A DNA stretch of 64,000 bases from Sinorhizobium sp. 6-70 (GCF_030124375.1 NZ_JASKLS010000008.1:124001-188000); one strand, 5' to 3'; shown: positions 8,328-17,235, counted from the stretch's first letter. Numbers and translations: made by a program. The notes: generated by a model from the sequence alone, not told the origin.

Positions 8328-10409
8328 TCATTCCGCCGCAGCTTTGAAATTGTTGCGTGCCAAAGCCGAGCATTCGGCCATCACGGCGGATGCGCGCGCT
8401 ATCGGGTTCGTCAAATAGAAGTCTTTGACCGGAGACGCAAACGCGGATTTTGCCATCTCACCTGCTTTTTGCGCGAGTGCGGCAATTTCATCGCTGTTGC
8501 CGGCCGCGATCGCATCGATCTCCGCGAAATGCGGATGCGCCGCGTAGAGCTTCGCACGCAATTCGCCAAGCGAATCAAAGGGCAACTTACGCCCGAGCAC
8601 ATCGGAAAGCGCGCGGATGATGGCCCAGTCTTCGCGTGCATCCCCCGGGGCGAAGCCGGCGCGGCTGCCGACCTGTACCCGGCCTTCGGTGTTCACCCAG
8701 GTCCCGGACTTTTCCGTGTAGGTTGCGCCCGGCAGAATGACGTCAGCCGCATGCGCGCCGTTGTCACCATGCGAACCGATATAAACCGTGAAGCCGGCTT
8801 TGCGCGTCGAAAGATCGATCTCATCCGCACCGAGCAGGAACAGCACCTCGGCGCTGCCGACCATTTCCGCTGCCGGCTTGCCGTCGTTGCCGGGAACGAA
8901 GCCAAGATCGAGACCGCCGACGCGCGAGGCCGCGGTGTGAAGAACGGCAAAGCCATTCCAGTCCGCACCGAGCGCGCCAACCGCGACTGCGAGCTTTGCC
9001 GCGTTGGCGAGGACGGCCGCCCCGCCCTCCCCTGCCAGCGCGCCTTGGCCGACGATGATCAGCGGCCGCTCGGCCTTCTTCAAGGTCGCGAAGAACTTGG
9101 CCTTGCCGGAAAGAACCTCGGCAAGCGTTTCGCTGCCTGCGCCGAGATATTCATACTCATACCGCAACTCGCTCTGTTCGCCGATCACGGCGATCGGGAA
9201 ATTGCCCATGCGATAGCGCTTGCGGATGCGCGCATTGAGCACGGACGCTTCGAAGCGCGGATTGGAGCCGATGATAAGCAGCGCATCGGCGTTTTCGATA
9301 CCCTGGATCGTCGGGTTGAAGATGTAGCTGGCGCGGCCGAGCGACGGGTCGAGCGCGGCACCGTCCTGTCGGCAGTCGATATTCGCCGAGCCGAGCGACG
9401 TGACGAGTTCCTTCAGCGCGTACATTTCCTCGACGGAAGCGAGGTCGCCGGCGATCGCACCGATCTTGTCGCCCGAGGTGCTCGCCACGGCAGCCTTGAT
9501 CGCCTGGAACGCATCGCTCCAGCTGGCAGGCTGAAGACGGCCATCCTTCTTGACGTAGGGACGGTCGAGGCGCTGTGTCTTCAGGCCATCCCAGATGAAG
9601 CGGGTCTTGTCGGAAATCCACTCCTCGTTGATGTCCTCGTTGACGCGCGGCATGATGCGCATCACTTCGCGGCCGCGTGTGTCGACGCGGATCGCCGAGC
9701 CAAGCGCGTCCATGACGTCGATCGACTCAGTCTTGTTCAGTTCCCAGGGACGGGCCGTGAAGGCGAAGGGCTTCGAGGTCAGGGCGCCGACCGGGCAGAG
9801 GTCCACGACATTGCCCTGCAGCTCGGAGGTCATCGCCTGTTCGAGATAGGTGGTGATCTCTGCATCCTCACCGCGACCGATAAGGCCAAGCTCGGCAATG
9901 CCTGCGACCTCCGTGGTGAAGCGGACGCAGCGCGTGCAGTGGATGCAGCGGTTCATCACCGTCTTCACCAGCGGCCCGATGTACTTGTCCTCGACCGCGC
10001 GCTTGTTTTCCTGATAGCGCGACGAGTCGATGCCGAAGGCCATGGCCTGGTCCTGCAGGTCGCACTCACCGCCCTGATCGCAGATCGGGCAGTCGAGCGG
10101 ATGGTTGATCAGCAGGAATTCCATAACGCCTTCGCGCGCCTTCTTGACCATCGGCGTGGTCGTGAAGACTTCCGGCACCTCGCCATTCGGGCCGGGGCGC
10201 AGATCGCGCACGCCCATGGCGCAGGAGGCCGCCGGCTTCGGCGGTCCGCCCTTCACCTCGACCAGACACATGCGGCAGTTGCCGGCGACCGAAAGCCGCT
10301 CGTGGAAACAGAAGCGCGGAACCTCGGCGCCGGCCTCTTCACACGCCTGCAACAGGGTGAAATGATCCGGGACCTCGATGTCTTTTCCGTCGACTTTCAG
10401 CTTTGCCAT
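8328..10409 (-). CDS. nuoG: NADH-quinone oxidoreductase subunit G
   Basis: Large peripheral-arm subunit of complex I that carries several iron-sulfur clusters. Residues C34, C45, C48 and C63 fit the 2Fe-2S site. HPLDCPICDQGGEC gives the His-Cys3 cluster (H103, C107, C110, C116). CIHCTRC plus C205 gives a 4Fe-4S site. A molybdopterin-oxidoreductase-like region follows, as in the family, without a role in catalysis. I placed the start at the ATG of MAKLKVDGKD (693 residues); a TTG four codons upstream is an alternative. It follows the HhH-protein gene after a 114-base gap. Confidence 0.96.
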   Translation of the reverse strand: MAKLKVDGKDIEVPDHFTLLQACEEAGAEVPRFCFHERLSVAGNCRMCLVEVKGGPPKPAASCAMGVRDLRPGPNGEVPEVFTTTPMVKKAREGVMEFLLINHPLDCPICDQGGECDLQDQAMAFGIDSSRYQENKRAVEDKYIGPLVKTVMNRCIHCTRCVRFTTEVAGIAELGLIGRGEDAEITTYLEQAMTSELQGNVVDLCPVGALTSKPFAFTARPWELNKTESIDVMDALGSAIRVDTRGREVMRIMPRVNEDINEEWISDKTRFIWDGLKTQRLDRPYVKKDGRLQPASWSDAFQAIKAAVASTSGDKIGAIAGDLASVEEMYALKELVTSLGSANIDCRQDGAALDPSLGRASYIFNPTIQGIENADALLIIGSNPRFEASVLNARIRKRYRMGNFPIAVIGEQSELRYEYEYLGAGSETLAEVLSGKAKFFATLKKAERPLIIVGQGALAGEGGAAVLANAAKLAVAVGALGADWNGFAVLHTAASRVGGLDLGFVPGNDGKPAAEMVGSAEVLFLLGADEIDLSTRKAGFTVYIGSHGDNGAHAADVILPGATYTEKSGTWVNTEGRVQVGSRAGFAPGDAREDWAIIRALSDVLGRKLPFDSLGELRAKLYAAHPHFAEIDAIAAGNSDEIAALAQKAGEMAKSAFASPVKDFYLTNPIARASAVMAECSALARNNFKAAAE

Positions 10410-10523
10410 CTTCGCACTCAATCCTGTCTTCCGTCCGCCTGCCCCTCGGCGGCAGACAATTCCTTTACAGCCATGCGGCTTGCCGGCGATGGCCGCTGAG
10501 GGTCATCGCCTCTCAATCCTTCA

Positions 10524-11132
10524 TCACGCGCCCTTGAGCGCCTTCGCCTGCCCTACCCAGTCGTCGCGCAGGATCCGGCCATCGAAGCCGAGTTCCTTAT
10601 CCAGCCGAGCTACGTCCGCCTCGCTCCAGCCAGCGATGTCGGCGAAGCGGCGAATGCCCCTGGCGTTCAAGACCTGCTCGAGCTTTGGACCGATGCCGGA
10701 AATCCGCTTGAGGTCATCGCCAGCATCCTGCTTCGCAGTCTTGGCCGGCGCCTTCGCCTTTGCTTTAGGCTTGGCTACCTTCGAAGACCGCGCAACGCCG
10801 GGAGCGGGCGAGGCTTCCGGAACTGGCGGAACCGCCCGCTTGGCCGGCGCAGCCGTACGCTTGGGCTCGGCGACTTCCGGCTGCTGCGGCGCCGGGGTGC
10901 CTTTCTGCATCGCACCGACCGCGCCCTGCATGGCGCCGACCATGATGCCGGCGATGTGGCTCGATAGGCCGAAACCAAGCGCCGTTGCGGCCGCGACGGC
11001 CGCCGTCGGATGCGCCATCAGCGGGTGCAGCGGAAGGTGCGGCATGTTCGTCATCCATTCGGCCATGCCGAACGGATCGGCCGGGTCGACGCCGAGGGAT
11101 CGCGCAAATGGAATGACTACGGCCCTTTCCAT
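10524..11132 (-). CDS. Membrane-anchored protein with C-terminal HhH-like domain, inside nuo operon
   Basis: A 202-residue protein of unknown role between nuoF and nuoG. Residues about 40-76 form an alanine/glycine-rich hydrophobic stretch that could be a membrane hairpin or anchor. Residues 80-138 are an Ala/Pro/Lys-rich linker. Residues 139-200 are a helix-hairpin-helix-like domain with DDLKRISGIGPKLEQVLNAR and RILRDDWVGQAKAL. The same domain ends NuoE in this operon. I chose the ATG at 11132 because GGACGGAGAG precedes it; an in-frame ATG at 11162 would add 10 residues. Complex I assembly or stability is plausible from location only. HhH domains often bind nucleic acid, so other roles are possible. 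Confidence 0.85.
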   Translation of the reverse strand: MERAVVIPFARSLGVDPADPFGMAEWMTNMPHLPLHPLMAHPTAAVAAATALGFGLSSHIAGIMVGAMQGAVGAMQKGTPAPQQPEVAEPKRTAAPAKRAVPPVPEASPAPGVARSSKVAKPKAKAKAPAKTAKQDAGDDLKRISGIGPKLEQVLNARGIRRFADIAGWSEADVARLDKELGFDGRILRDDWVGQAKALKGA

Positions 11133-11168
11133 GCTCTCTCCGTCCTTACGTGTCCCGGCCATCGGTCG

Positions 11169-12473
11169 TTACTCCGCTGCTTCGAGCACCGCGCCGTGGG
11201 ACGTCGCGTTGCGTGTGTATTCGTCGATACGTTTTTCGATCTCCGGACGGAAGTTGCGGATGAGGCCCTGGACCGGCCAGGCCGCCGCATCGCCGAGTGC
11301 ACAGATTGTGTGGCCCTCGATCTGCTTCGTTACGTCGAAAAGCATGTCGATCTCGCGCTTCTGCGCGCGGCCCTGCACCATGCGTTCCATCACGCGCCAC
11401 ATCCAGCCCGTGCCCTCACGGCACGGCGTGCATTGGCCGCAGCTCTCGTGCTTGAAGAATGCCGAGATGCGGGCGATCGCCTTGATGATGTCGGTGGACC
11501 TGTCCATGACGATCGCGGCGGCGGTGCCGAAGGACGACTTCACTTCACGGAGACCGTCGAAGTCCATCGGGCAGTCGATGATGTCTTCGGCCTTCACGAC
11601 CGGGCACGACGCACCACCCGGAATGACGGCCAAGAGGTTGTCCCAGCCGCCGCGGATGCCGCCTGCGTGCTTTTCGATCAACTCCCGGAAGGTGATGCCC
11701 ATCGCCTCTTCGACCGTGCACGGCTTGTTGACGTGACCGGAAATCATAAACAGCTTCGTGCCAACATTGTTCGGGCGGCCGATCGAGGAGAACCAGTTGG
11801 CGCCACGGCGCAGGATGGTCGGCGCAACCGCGATCGATTCGACGTTGTTGACGGTCGTCGGGCAGCCGTAGAGACCCATGTTCGCCGGGAACGGCGGCTT
11901 CAGGCGCGGCTGACCCTTCTTGCCCTCGAGGCTTTCGAGCAATGCGGTTTCTTCGCCGCAGATGTAGGCGCCGGCACCGTGATGGACGAAGATGTCCATG
12001 TCCCAGCCGTGTTTGTTGTTCTTGCCGAGTAGACCCGCGTCATAGCACTCGTCGATCGCCGCCTGCAGAGCTTCGCGCTCGCGGATATATTCGCCGCGCA
12101 CGTAGATGTATGCGGTATGGGCGCCCATGGCGAAGCTCGCGACCAGACAGCCTTCGATCAGCGTGTGCGGATCGTGGCGCATGATGTCGCGGTCCTTGCA
12201 GGTGCCGGGCTCCGACTCGTCGGCGTTGACAACCAGATAATGCGGCCGTCCGTCGCTTTCCTTCGGCATGAAGGACCACTTCAGCCCGGTCGGGAAGCCG
12301 GCGCCACCGCGACCGCGAAGGCCCGACGCCTTCATTTCGTTGATGATCCAGTCCCGGCCCTTTTCCAGCATCTGCTTGGTGCCGTCCCAATGGCCGCGCG
12401 CCATGGCGCCCTTCAGGGACTTGTCCTTGAGGCCGTAGAGATTGGTAAAGATGCGGTCTTCATCTCTTAGCAT
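11169..12473 (-). CDS. nuoF: NADH-quinone oxidoreductase subunit F, NADH and FMN binding
   Basis: Entry point for electrons into complex I: binds NADH and FMN and passes electrons to a 4Fe-4S cluster. The 434-residue protein shows the glycine-rich nucleotide loop GLRGRGGAGFPTGLKW (from about residue 51), the FMN region around YICGEETALLESLEG, and the cluster ligands ESCGQCTPC (C345, C348, C351) with C391. It starts 11 bases after the nuoE stop. Confidence 0.97.
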   Translation of the reverse strand: MLRDEDRIFTNLYGLKDKSLKGAMARGHWDGTKQMLEKGRDWIINEMKASGLRGRGGAGFPTGLKWSFMPKESDGRPHYLVVNADESEPGTCKDRDIMRHDPHTLIEGCLVASFAMGAHTAYIYVRGEYIREREALQAAIDECYDAGLLGKNNKHGWDMDIFVHHGAGAYICGEETALLESLEGKKGQPRLKPPFPANMGLYGCPTTVNNVESIAVAPTILRRGANWFSSIGRPNNVGTKLFMISGHVNKPCTVEEAMGITFRELIEKHAGGIRGGWDNLLAVIPGGASCPVVKAEDIIDCPMDFDGLREVKSSFGTAAAIVMDRSTDIIKAIARISAFFKHESCGQCTPCREGTGWMWRVMERMVQGRAQKREIDMLFDVTKQIEGHTICALGDAAAWPVQGLIRNFRPEIEKRIDEYTRNATSHGAVLEAAE

Positions 12474-12484
12474 GGTTCACCTCT

Positions 12485-13624
12485 TTACCGCGGCTTCTTG
12501 CCGAAAACCTTGATGTATTCGGCTTCGCCGCCCTTGGCGAGCGCCTTGGCCTGCTTGACCCAGTCATCGCGCTCGATGCGGCCCTTGAAATTCAGATAGC
12601 CGTCGACCCATTCGCGCTCGGCCTTCTTCCAGGAGGCAACCTGCGCAAACGTGAAGATGCCGATCTCGTGCAGGGTGGCCTCGATCTTGGGGCCGACGCC
12701 CGAGATCAGCTTGAGGTCGTCGACGGCCACCGGCTTCTCGATACCCGCCGGGCGGTTCTTGTCTTCGAGAGACGGCCGGCCCGCGACTGCGGGCTTGGCC
12801 GGCTTGGACTTGTCGACGGTCTCGCCTTCGATCTTGGCGATGGCGGCCGCTTCTTTCTTCGCGGTTACCGGCGTCTTCAATGTCGGATTGGTAACGGCGC
12901 TCGCGGTCTTCGCCCTTGCCGCGTTCGCCGGCGGGATGCTGACTGCCGGCTCGCTCGAGGCCTTCTTCGCCCGGCCGGGGTTGGCCGGTGCGGGGCTATT
13001 TTCCTTCGCCGGATCCCGCGTCAGCAACGTCGTCGGACCACCAATGGGCGCAGAATAGATGCGATCGACCTGCGGGCCAGGCGTGACTTCTGTGCCCTTG
13101 CCTGCTTCGAAACTGTCGATGATCTGTTCCAATCGCTCGGGTGTCAGGTCCTCGAACGTGTCCTTGAAGATCATCACCATCGGCGCGTTGACGCAGGCGC
13201 CCTGACATTCGACTTCTTCCCACGACAGTGTGCCGCTCTCGTTCAGAGCGAAGGGCTCCGAGGCGATCTTGCTCTTGCAGACCTTGATCAGGTCCTCGGC
13301 GCCGCGCAGCATGCACGGCGTCGTTCCGCAAACCTGCACATGCGCGCGTGTCCCGACGGGTTTCAGCTGAAACTGCGTGTAGAACGTCGCGACTTCGAGA
13401 ACGCGGATGTAGGGCATGGCAAGCATGTCTGCGACCGACTCGATCGCTGCCTTCGTGACCCAGCCGTCCTGCTCCTGAGCGCGCATCAGCAAGGGAATGA
13501 CCGCCGACTGCTCGCGGCCCTTCGGATATTTCTTGATCGTTGCCTTGGCCCAGGCCGCATTTGCTTCGTTGAACGCAAAGCTCGCTGGCTGGACAGTGTC
13601 TTCGGCTAGTCGACGAACGGACAT
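12485..13624 (-). CDS. nuoE: NADH-quinone oxidoreductase subunit E with long C-terminal HhH-like extension
   Basis: The 24-kDa-type subunit that holds the off-pathway 2Fe-2S cluster N1a next to NuoF. Ligands are C99, C104, C140 and C144 in VCGTTPC and CQGAC. The core ends near residue 200. Residues 200-300 form an Ala/Pro/Lys-rich linker, and residues 302-363 form an HhH-like domain (DDLKLISGVGPKIEATLHEI, then RIERDDWVKQAKALAKGG). At 379 residues it is much longer than E. coli NuoE (about 166). Rhizobial NuoE proteins are known to be extended. The start MSVRRLAED at 13624 was chosen because the long upstream open frame is a read-through of nuoD antisense-like sequence. Confidence 0.95.
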   Translation of the reverse strand: MSVRRLAEDTVQPASFAFNEANAAWAKATIKKYPKGREQSAVIPLLMRAQEQDGWVTKAAIESVADMLAMPYIRVLEVATFYTQFQLKPVGTRAHVQVCGTTPCMLRGAEDLIKVCKSKIASEPFALNESGTLSWEEVECQGACVNAPMVMIFKDTFEDLTPERLEQIIDSFEAGKGTEVTPGPQVDRIYSAPIGGPTTLLTRDPAKENSPAPANPGRAKKASSEPAVSIPPANAARAKTASAVTNPTLKTPVTAKKEAAAIAKIEGETVDKSKPAKPAVAGRPSLEDKNRPAGIEKPVAVDDLKLISGVGPKIEATLHEIGIFTFAQVASWKKAEREWVDGYLNFKGRIERDDWVKQAKALAKGGEAEYIKVFGKKPR

Positions 13625-13640
13625 TCTAGTGGACACCTTA

Positions 13641-13895
13641 TCAGTTAATCGAACCGCACCGCGATTTCGCCACCGAGACGAATTCGCAGGCATAGGCTGA
13701 CTGGTCTTTCTGCAAAAATACGATGTAGCGCGTGCCGTTGACGACCGCGGCCTTGATCTCATATCCCTTCGACAGGAGCGCGGACATGGAGCCGCTACGC
13801 AAAGCCTCGGACGACGCACTGTTCACGTCCTCTTGGGCGAAAGCCGCAGAAGTGAGCGCAAGAGACCCGAGAACGGCAAGCGGCGCCAGACGCAT
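13641..13895 (-). CDS. Small secreted protein coupled to nuoD
   Basis: An 84-residue protein with a clear signal peptide (MRLAPLAVLGSLALTSAAFA, cleavage near residue 20), so it is predicted to be periplasmic. The mature part holds two cysteines (C70, C80) that could form a disulfide. No domain is recognised. Its ATG shares one base with the nuoD stop (TGATG), and its stop is 16 bases before nuoE. It is therefore embedded in the nuo operon and probably translationally coupled. Most of complex I faces the cytoplasm or membrane, so a periplasmic partner would be unusual. Confidence 0.8.
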   Translation of the reverse strand: MRLAPLAVLGSLALTSAAFAQEDVNSASSEALRSGSMSALLSKGYEIKAAVVNGTRYIVFLQKDQSAYACEFVSVAKSRCGSIN

Positions 13896-15085
13896 CAGCG
13901 GTCTACCTCGCCAAAAACGATATCGAGGGAGCCCAGCACAGCCGAGACGTCGGCGAGCTGGTGTCCGCGACAGATGAAGTCCATGGCCTGCAGATGGGCA
14001 TAGCCCGGGGCACGAATCTTGCACCGGTACGGCCTGTTCGAACCATCGGAGACGAGATAGACGCCGAACTCGCCCTTCGGCGCTTCGACTGCGGCGTAAA
14101 CCTCGCCCGCCGGCACGTGGTAGCCCTCGGTATAGAGCTTGAAGTGGTGGATCAATGCTTCCATCGAGCGCTTCATCTCGCCGCGCTTCGGCGGCACGAT
14201 CTTGCCGTCCATCGACGAGACCGGCCCGGCCTTCGCGTCGCCGAGCAGACGGTTCACGCACTGGCGCATAATCCTCGCCGACTGGCGCATCTCGATCATC
14301 CGGATCAGGTAGCGGTCGTAGCAGTCGCCGTTCTTGCCGATCGGGATGTCGAACTCGAGGTCGGAATAGCATTCATAGGGCTGCGCGCGGCGCAGGTCCC
14401 AGGCGGCACCCGAGCCGCGCACCATGACGCCGGAAAAGCCCCAGGCCCAGGCATCTTCCAGCTTGACGACGCCGATATCGACGTTGCGCTGCTTGAAGAT
14501 GCGGTTTCCGGTGAGGAGCTCATCGATATCGTCGACGGTCTTCAGGAACGGATCGATCCACTTGCCGATATCCTCGATCAGCTGATGCGGCAGGTCCTGA
14601 TGCACGCCGCCCGGACGAATGTAGGCCGAGTGCATGCGGGCGCCGCAGGCGCGCTCGTAGAAGACCATCAGCTTCTCGCGCTCTTCGAACCCCCACAACG
14701 GCGGGGTCAGCGCACCGACGTCCATCGCCTGCGTGGTGACGTTGAGGAGATGCGAGAGGATGCGGCCGATTTCCGAATAAAGAACACGGATAAGCTGGCC
14801 GCGGATCGGCACTTCCGTGCCCGTCAGTCGCTCCACGGCAAGCGCGAAGGCATGTTCCTGGTTCATCGGCGCGACATAGTCGAGCCGGTCGAAATAGGGG
14901 ATGGCCTGCAGATAGGTCTTGGTCTCGATCAGCTTTTCGGTGCCGCGATGCAACAGCCCGATATGCGGGTCGACGCGCTCGACGATTTCGCCATCAAGCT
15001 CGAGCACCAGGCGAAGAACGCCGTGCGCTGCCGGATGCTGCGGGCCAAAGTTGATGTTGAAGTTGCGGACGTTATGTTCGGTCAT
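13895..15085 (-). CDS. nuoD: NADH-quinone oxidoreductase subunit D
   Basis: The 49-kDa-type subunit of the peripheral arm. Together with NuoB it forms the quinone reduction site. The 396-residue protein shows the family start NINFGPQHPAAHGVLRLVLE, the loop HIGLLHRGTEKLIE and the C-terminal DIVFGEVDR. It is a separate gene, not the NuoCD fusion of enterobacteria, as expected for alphaproteobacteria. It follows nuoC by 57 bases, and its stop overlaps the start of the small secreted protein. Confidence 0.97.
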   Translation of the reverse strand: MTEHNVRNFNINFGPQHPAAHGVLRLVLELDGEIVERVDPHIGLLHRGTEKLIETKTYLQAIPYFDRLDYVAPMNQEHAFALAVERLTGTEVPIRGQLIRVLYSEIGRILSHLLNVTTQAMDVGALTPPLWGFEEREKLMVFYERACGARMHSAYIRPGGVHQDLPHQLIEDIGKWIDPFLKTVDDIDELLTGNRIFKQRNVDIGVVKLEDAWAWGFSGVMVRGSGAAWDLRRAQPYECYSDLEFDIPIGKNGDCYDRYLIRMIEMRQSARIMRQCVNRLLGDAKAGPVSSMDGKIVPPKRGEMKRSMEALIHHFKLYTEGYHVPAGEVYAAVEAPKGEFGVYLVSDGSNRPYRCKIRAPGYAHLQAMDFICRGHQLADVSAVLGSLDIVFGEVDR

Positions 15086-15142
15086 ACCGATTGCTCCAGG
15101 CCGGATGACATCCTCGGCGGATCGTCACGGGCCGACTTAGTC

Positions 15143-15748
15143 TTACCGTGCCTTCGCCTTCTCATCGCCGGGCAGGACATACTCGGTCCCTTCCCATGGC
15201 GAAAGGAAATCGAAATTGCGGAACTCCTGCTTCAGTTCGACGGGCTCGTAGACGACGCGCTTGGCCTCGTCGTCGTAACGCACTTCGACGAAACCGGTCA
15301 CCGGGAAGTCCTTGCGCAACGGATGACCTTCGAAGCCGTAGTCCGTCAGGATGCGGCGCAGATCCGGATGCCCGGTAAAGAGAATGCCGTACATGTCGTA
15401 GGCTTCCCGCTCGAACCAGTCCGCGCCCGGATAGACCGCAGTCGCCGACGGCACAGGCTCACCTTCGGCGGTTTGAACCTTTACGCGGATGCGCAGGTTC
15501 TGCCGCGGGGATAGCAGGTGATAGACGACATCGAAACGGTCCGGCCGCTGCGGCCAGTCGACACCGCAGACATCCACCAGGTTGACGAAGGCACACTGCA
15601 CGTCGTCACGCAGGAACGTCAACAGCGCGACGACATGTTCTGCCGTGACCGTTACGGTCAGCTCGCCGAATTTGATCTCTGCATCGGCGATCAGCGCACC
15701 GCGCGTCTCGCGAAGATAGGAGGCAAGCTCGTTCAGGGCTTCACTCAT
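15143..15748 (-). CDS. nuoC: NADH-quinone oxidoreductase subunit C
   Basis: The 30-kDa-type scaffold subunit of the complex I connecting module, 201 residues. The family signature appears as EREAYDMYGILFTGHPDLRR followed by ILTDYGFEGHPLRKDFPVTG. It begins 18 bases after nuoB. Confidence 0.97.
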   Translation of the reverse strand: MSEALNELASYLRETRGALIADAEIKFGELTVTVTAEHVVALLTFLRDDVQCAFVNLVDVCGVDWPQRPDRFDVVYHLLSPRQNLRIRVKVQTAEGEPVPSATAVYPGADWFEREAYDMYGILFTGHPDLRRILTDYGFEGHPLRKDFPVTGFVEVRYDDEAKRVVYEPVELKQEFRNFDFLSPWEGTEYVLPGDEKAKAR

Positions 15749-15766
15749 CTTAAAGACCCCCTGCCC

Positions 15767-16345
15767 TTAGCGCTCGATCGTGCCGGTCCGGCGGATCTTC
15801 TTCTGCAGCAGAAGCACGCCGTAAAGCAGCGCTTCTGCCGTGGGAGGACAGCCTGGCACGTAGATGTCGACGGGCACGACGCGGTCGCAACCACGTACGA
15901 CCGAATAGGAATAGTGATAGTAGCCGCCGCCGTTGGCGCAGGAGCCCATCGAGATGACATAGCGCGGCTCCGGCATCTGGTCGTAGACCTTGCGAAGCGC
16001 AGGCGCCATCTTGTTGGTCAGCGTACCGGCGACGATCATGACGTCGGACTGGCGCGGCGAGGCGCGCGGCGCGAAGCCGAAACGTTCGGCGTCATAGCGC
16101 GGCATCGACATCTGCATCATTTCGACGGCGCAGCAGGCAAGACCGAAGGTCATCCACATCAGCGAACCGGTGCGGGCCCAATTGATCAGCTCGTCGGTCG
16201 AAGTAACCAGAAACCCCTTGTCGGCGAGCTCGTTGTTGATCTCGCCGAAGAAAGCGTCATTGCTGCCGATCGGCTTGCCCGTCGCGGGATCGATGATCCC
16301 CTTCGGCTGCGGCGCAACGAGCGTGGTGCCGGAGGTCAATTCCAT
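15767..16345 (-). CDS. nuoB: NADH-quinone oxidoreductase subunit B, cluster N2
   Basis: Holds cluster N2, the last iron-sulfur centre before quinone. The ligands are C71 and C72 (GLACCAVEMM), C136 (MGSCANGG) and C166 (VPGCPPTAEAL). I chose the ATG at 16345 (MELTSG, 192 residues) because GGGAG lies 7 bases before it. An in-frame ATG at 16366 has no such site. The start overlaps the nuoA end by 10 bases. Confidence 0.97.
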   Translation of the reverse strand: MELTSGTTLVAPQPKGIIDPATGKPIGSNDAFFGEINNELADKGFLVTSTDELINWARTGSLMWMTFGLACCAVEMMQMSMPRYDAERFGFAPRASPRQSDVMIVAGTLTNKMAPALRKVYDQMPEPRYVISMGSCANGGGYYHYSYSVVRGCDRVVPVDIYVPGCPPTAEALLYGVLLLQKKIRRTGTIER

Positions 16346-16701
16346 TCCAGCGCTCCCTTCTTCCATTCATAAATAAAGCCGACCGTCAGCACCAGGAGGA
16401 AGACCATCATCGACCAGAAGCCGAACCATCCCATGTCCCTGAACGAAACCGCCCAAGGGAAGAGGAACGCCACTTCCAGGTCGAAGATGATGAAGAGGAT
16501 CGACACGAGATAGTAACGGATGTCGAACTTCATGCGGGCGTCGTCGAACGCGTTGAAGCCGCATTCGTAGGCCGACAGCTTTTCCGAATCGGGCGCCTTG
16601 AAGGCGACAACAAAGGGGGCGACCAAGAGTGCGAGGCCGATCACAAGAGCGATTCCAATGAAAATCGCGATCGGAACATAGGAACCGAGAAGTTCAGTCA
16701 T
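16336..16701 (-). CDS. nuoA: NADH-quinone oxidoreductase subunit A
   Basis: First gene of the complex I operon: a 121-residue membrane subunit with three helices. The conserved loop SEKLSAYECGFNAFDDARMK contains the cysteine known to shift accessibility between active and deactive states. FIIFDLEVAFLFPWA is the second helix. No nuo gene lies upstream, so the promoter is expected in 16702-17009. Confidence 0.97.
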   Translation of the reverse strand: MTELLGSYVPIAIFIGIALVIGLALLVAPFVVAFKAPDSEKLSAYECGFNAFDDARMKFDIRYYLVSILFIIFDLEVAFLFPWAVSFRDMGWFGFWSMMVFLLVLTVGFIYEWKKGALEWN

Positions 16702-16791
16702 TGTTATCCGTCCCTGCCTGCGGGAGAGCGCCGGAGAAGCGCGCTAGAACAACAAATCTCGCAGGCCGAAAAATATGTTGCAACGCCAGAG

Positions 16792-16820
16792 TGGTTAGCG
16801 CAGGCCGCGCCCGCGCGCAA
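16792..16820 (-). promoter_or_regulatory. Candidate promoter of the nuo operon
   Basis: On the minus strand TTGCGC and TAACCA are separated by 17 bases, about 90 bases before nuoA. The match to sigma-70 consensus is moderate and the sequence is GC-rich, so this is a guess at position. Apart from it, I see nothing definite in 16702-17009. Confidence 0.25.
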
Positions 16821-17009
16821 GCCTTCAAGGGGCATTTAAACCGCTTCGCGACGCAAGGATAATGCGACATCATTCGGCGCGGCAGCGTCAAAGCGCGCGT
16901 TTGCGGGAGTGGACGAACTTTGCTGCAGATGATTGCGCACCGAGACACAATGCCGCAATGCAAAACGCAGAAATCCGCACCACCAGATCGCATCGAAAGA
17001 CAGGAGAAA

Positions 17010-17086
17010 TGGCGCGAGTGACGGGGCTCGAACCCGCGACCTCCGGCGTGACAGGCCGGCACTCTAACCGACTGAGCTACACCCGC
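17010..17086 (-). tRNA. tRNA-Asp (GTC), copy 1
   Basis: A 77-nt cloverleaf on the minus strand starting GCGGGTGTAGCTCAG, with a 7-bp acceptor stem, anticodon loop CTGTCAC (anticodon GTC), T-arm GGTTCGAGCC and encoded CCA. It is identical to the copy at 17159-17235. Confidence 0.97.
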
Positions 17087-17158
17087 GCATCATGGCCATG
17101 CGGCCATTATTACATCATCGGCACATTTTGAGAATGCCGCTGCTTTGCCTTTCAAGAG

Positions 17159-17235
17159 TGGCGCGAGTGACGGGGCTCGAACCCGCGACCTCCGGCGTGA
17201 CAGGCCGGCACTCTAACCGACTGAGCTACACCCGC
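17159..17235 (-). tRNA. tRNA-Asp (GTC), copy 2
   Basis: Second identical 77-nt tRNA-Asp on the minus strand, 72 bases upstream of copy 1 in transcription order, with encoded CCA. The two are probably cotranscribed as a tandem pair. Confidence 0.97.

Noticed and set aside
8469..10499. 676-codon plus-strand frame opposite nuoG
   Set aside because: Antisense to nuoG; composition is typical of a shadow frame.
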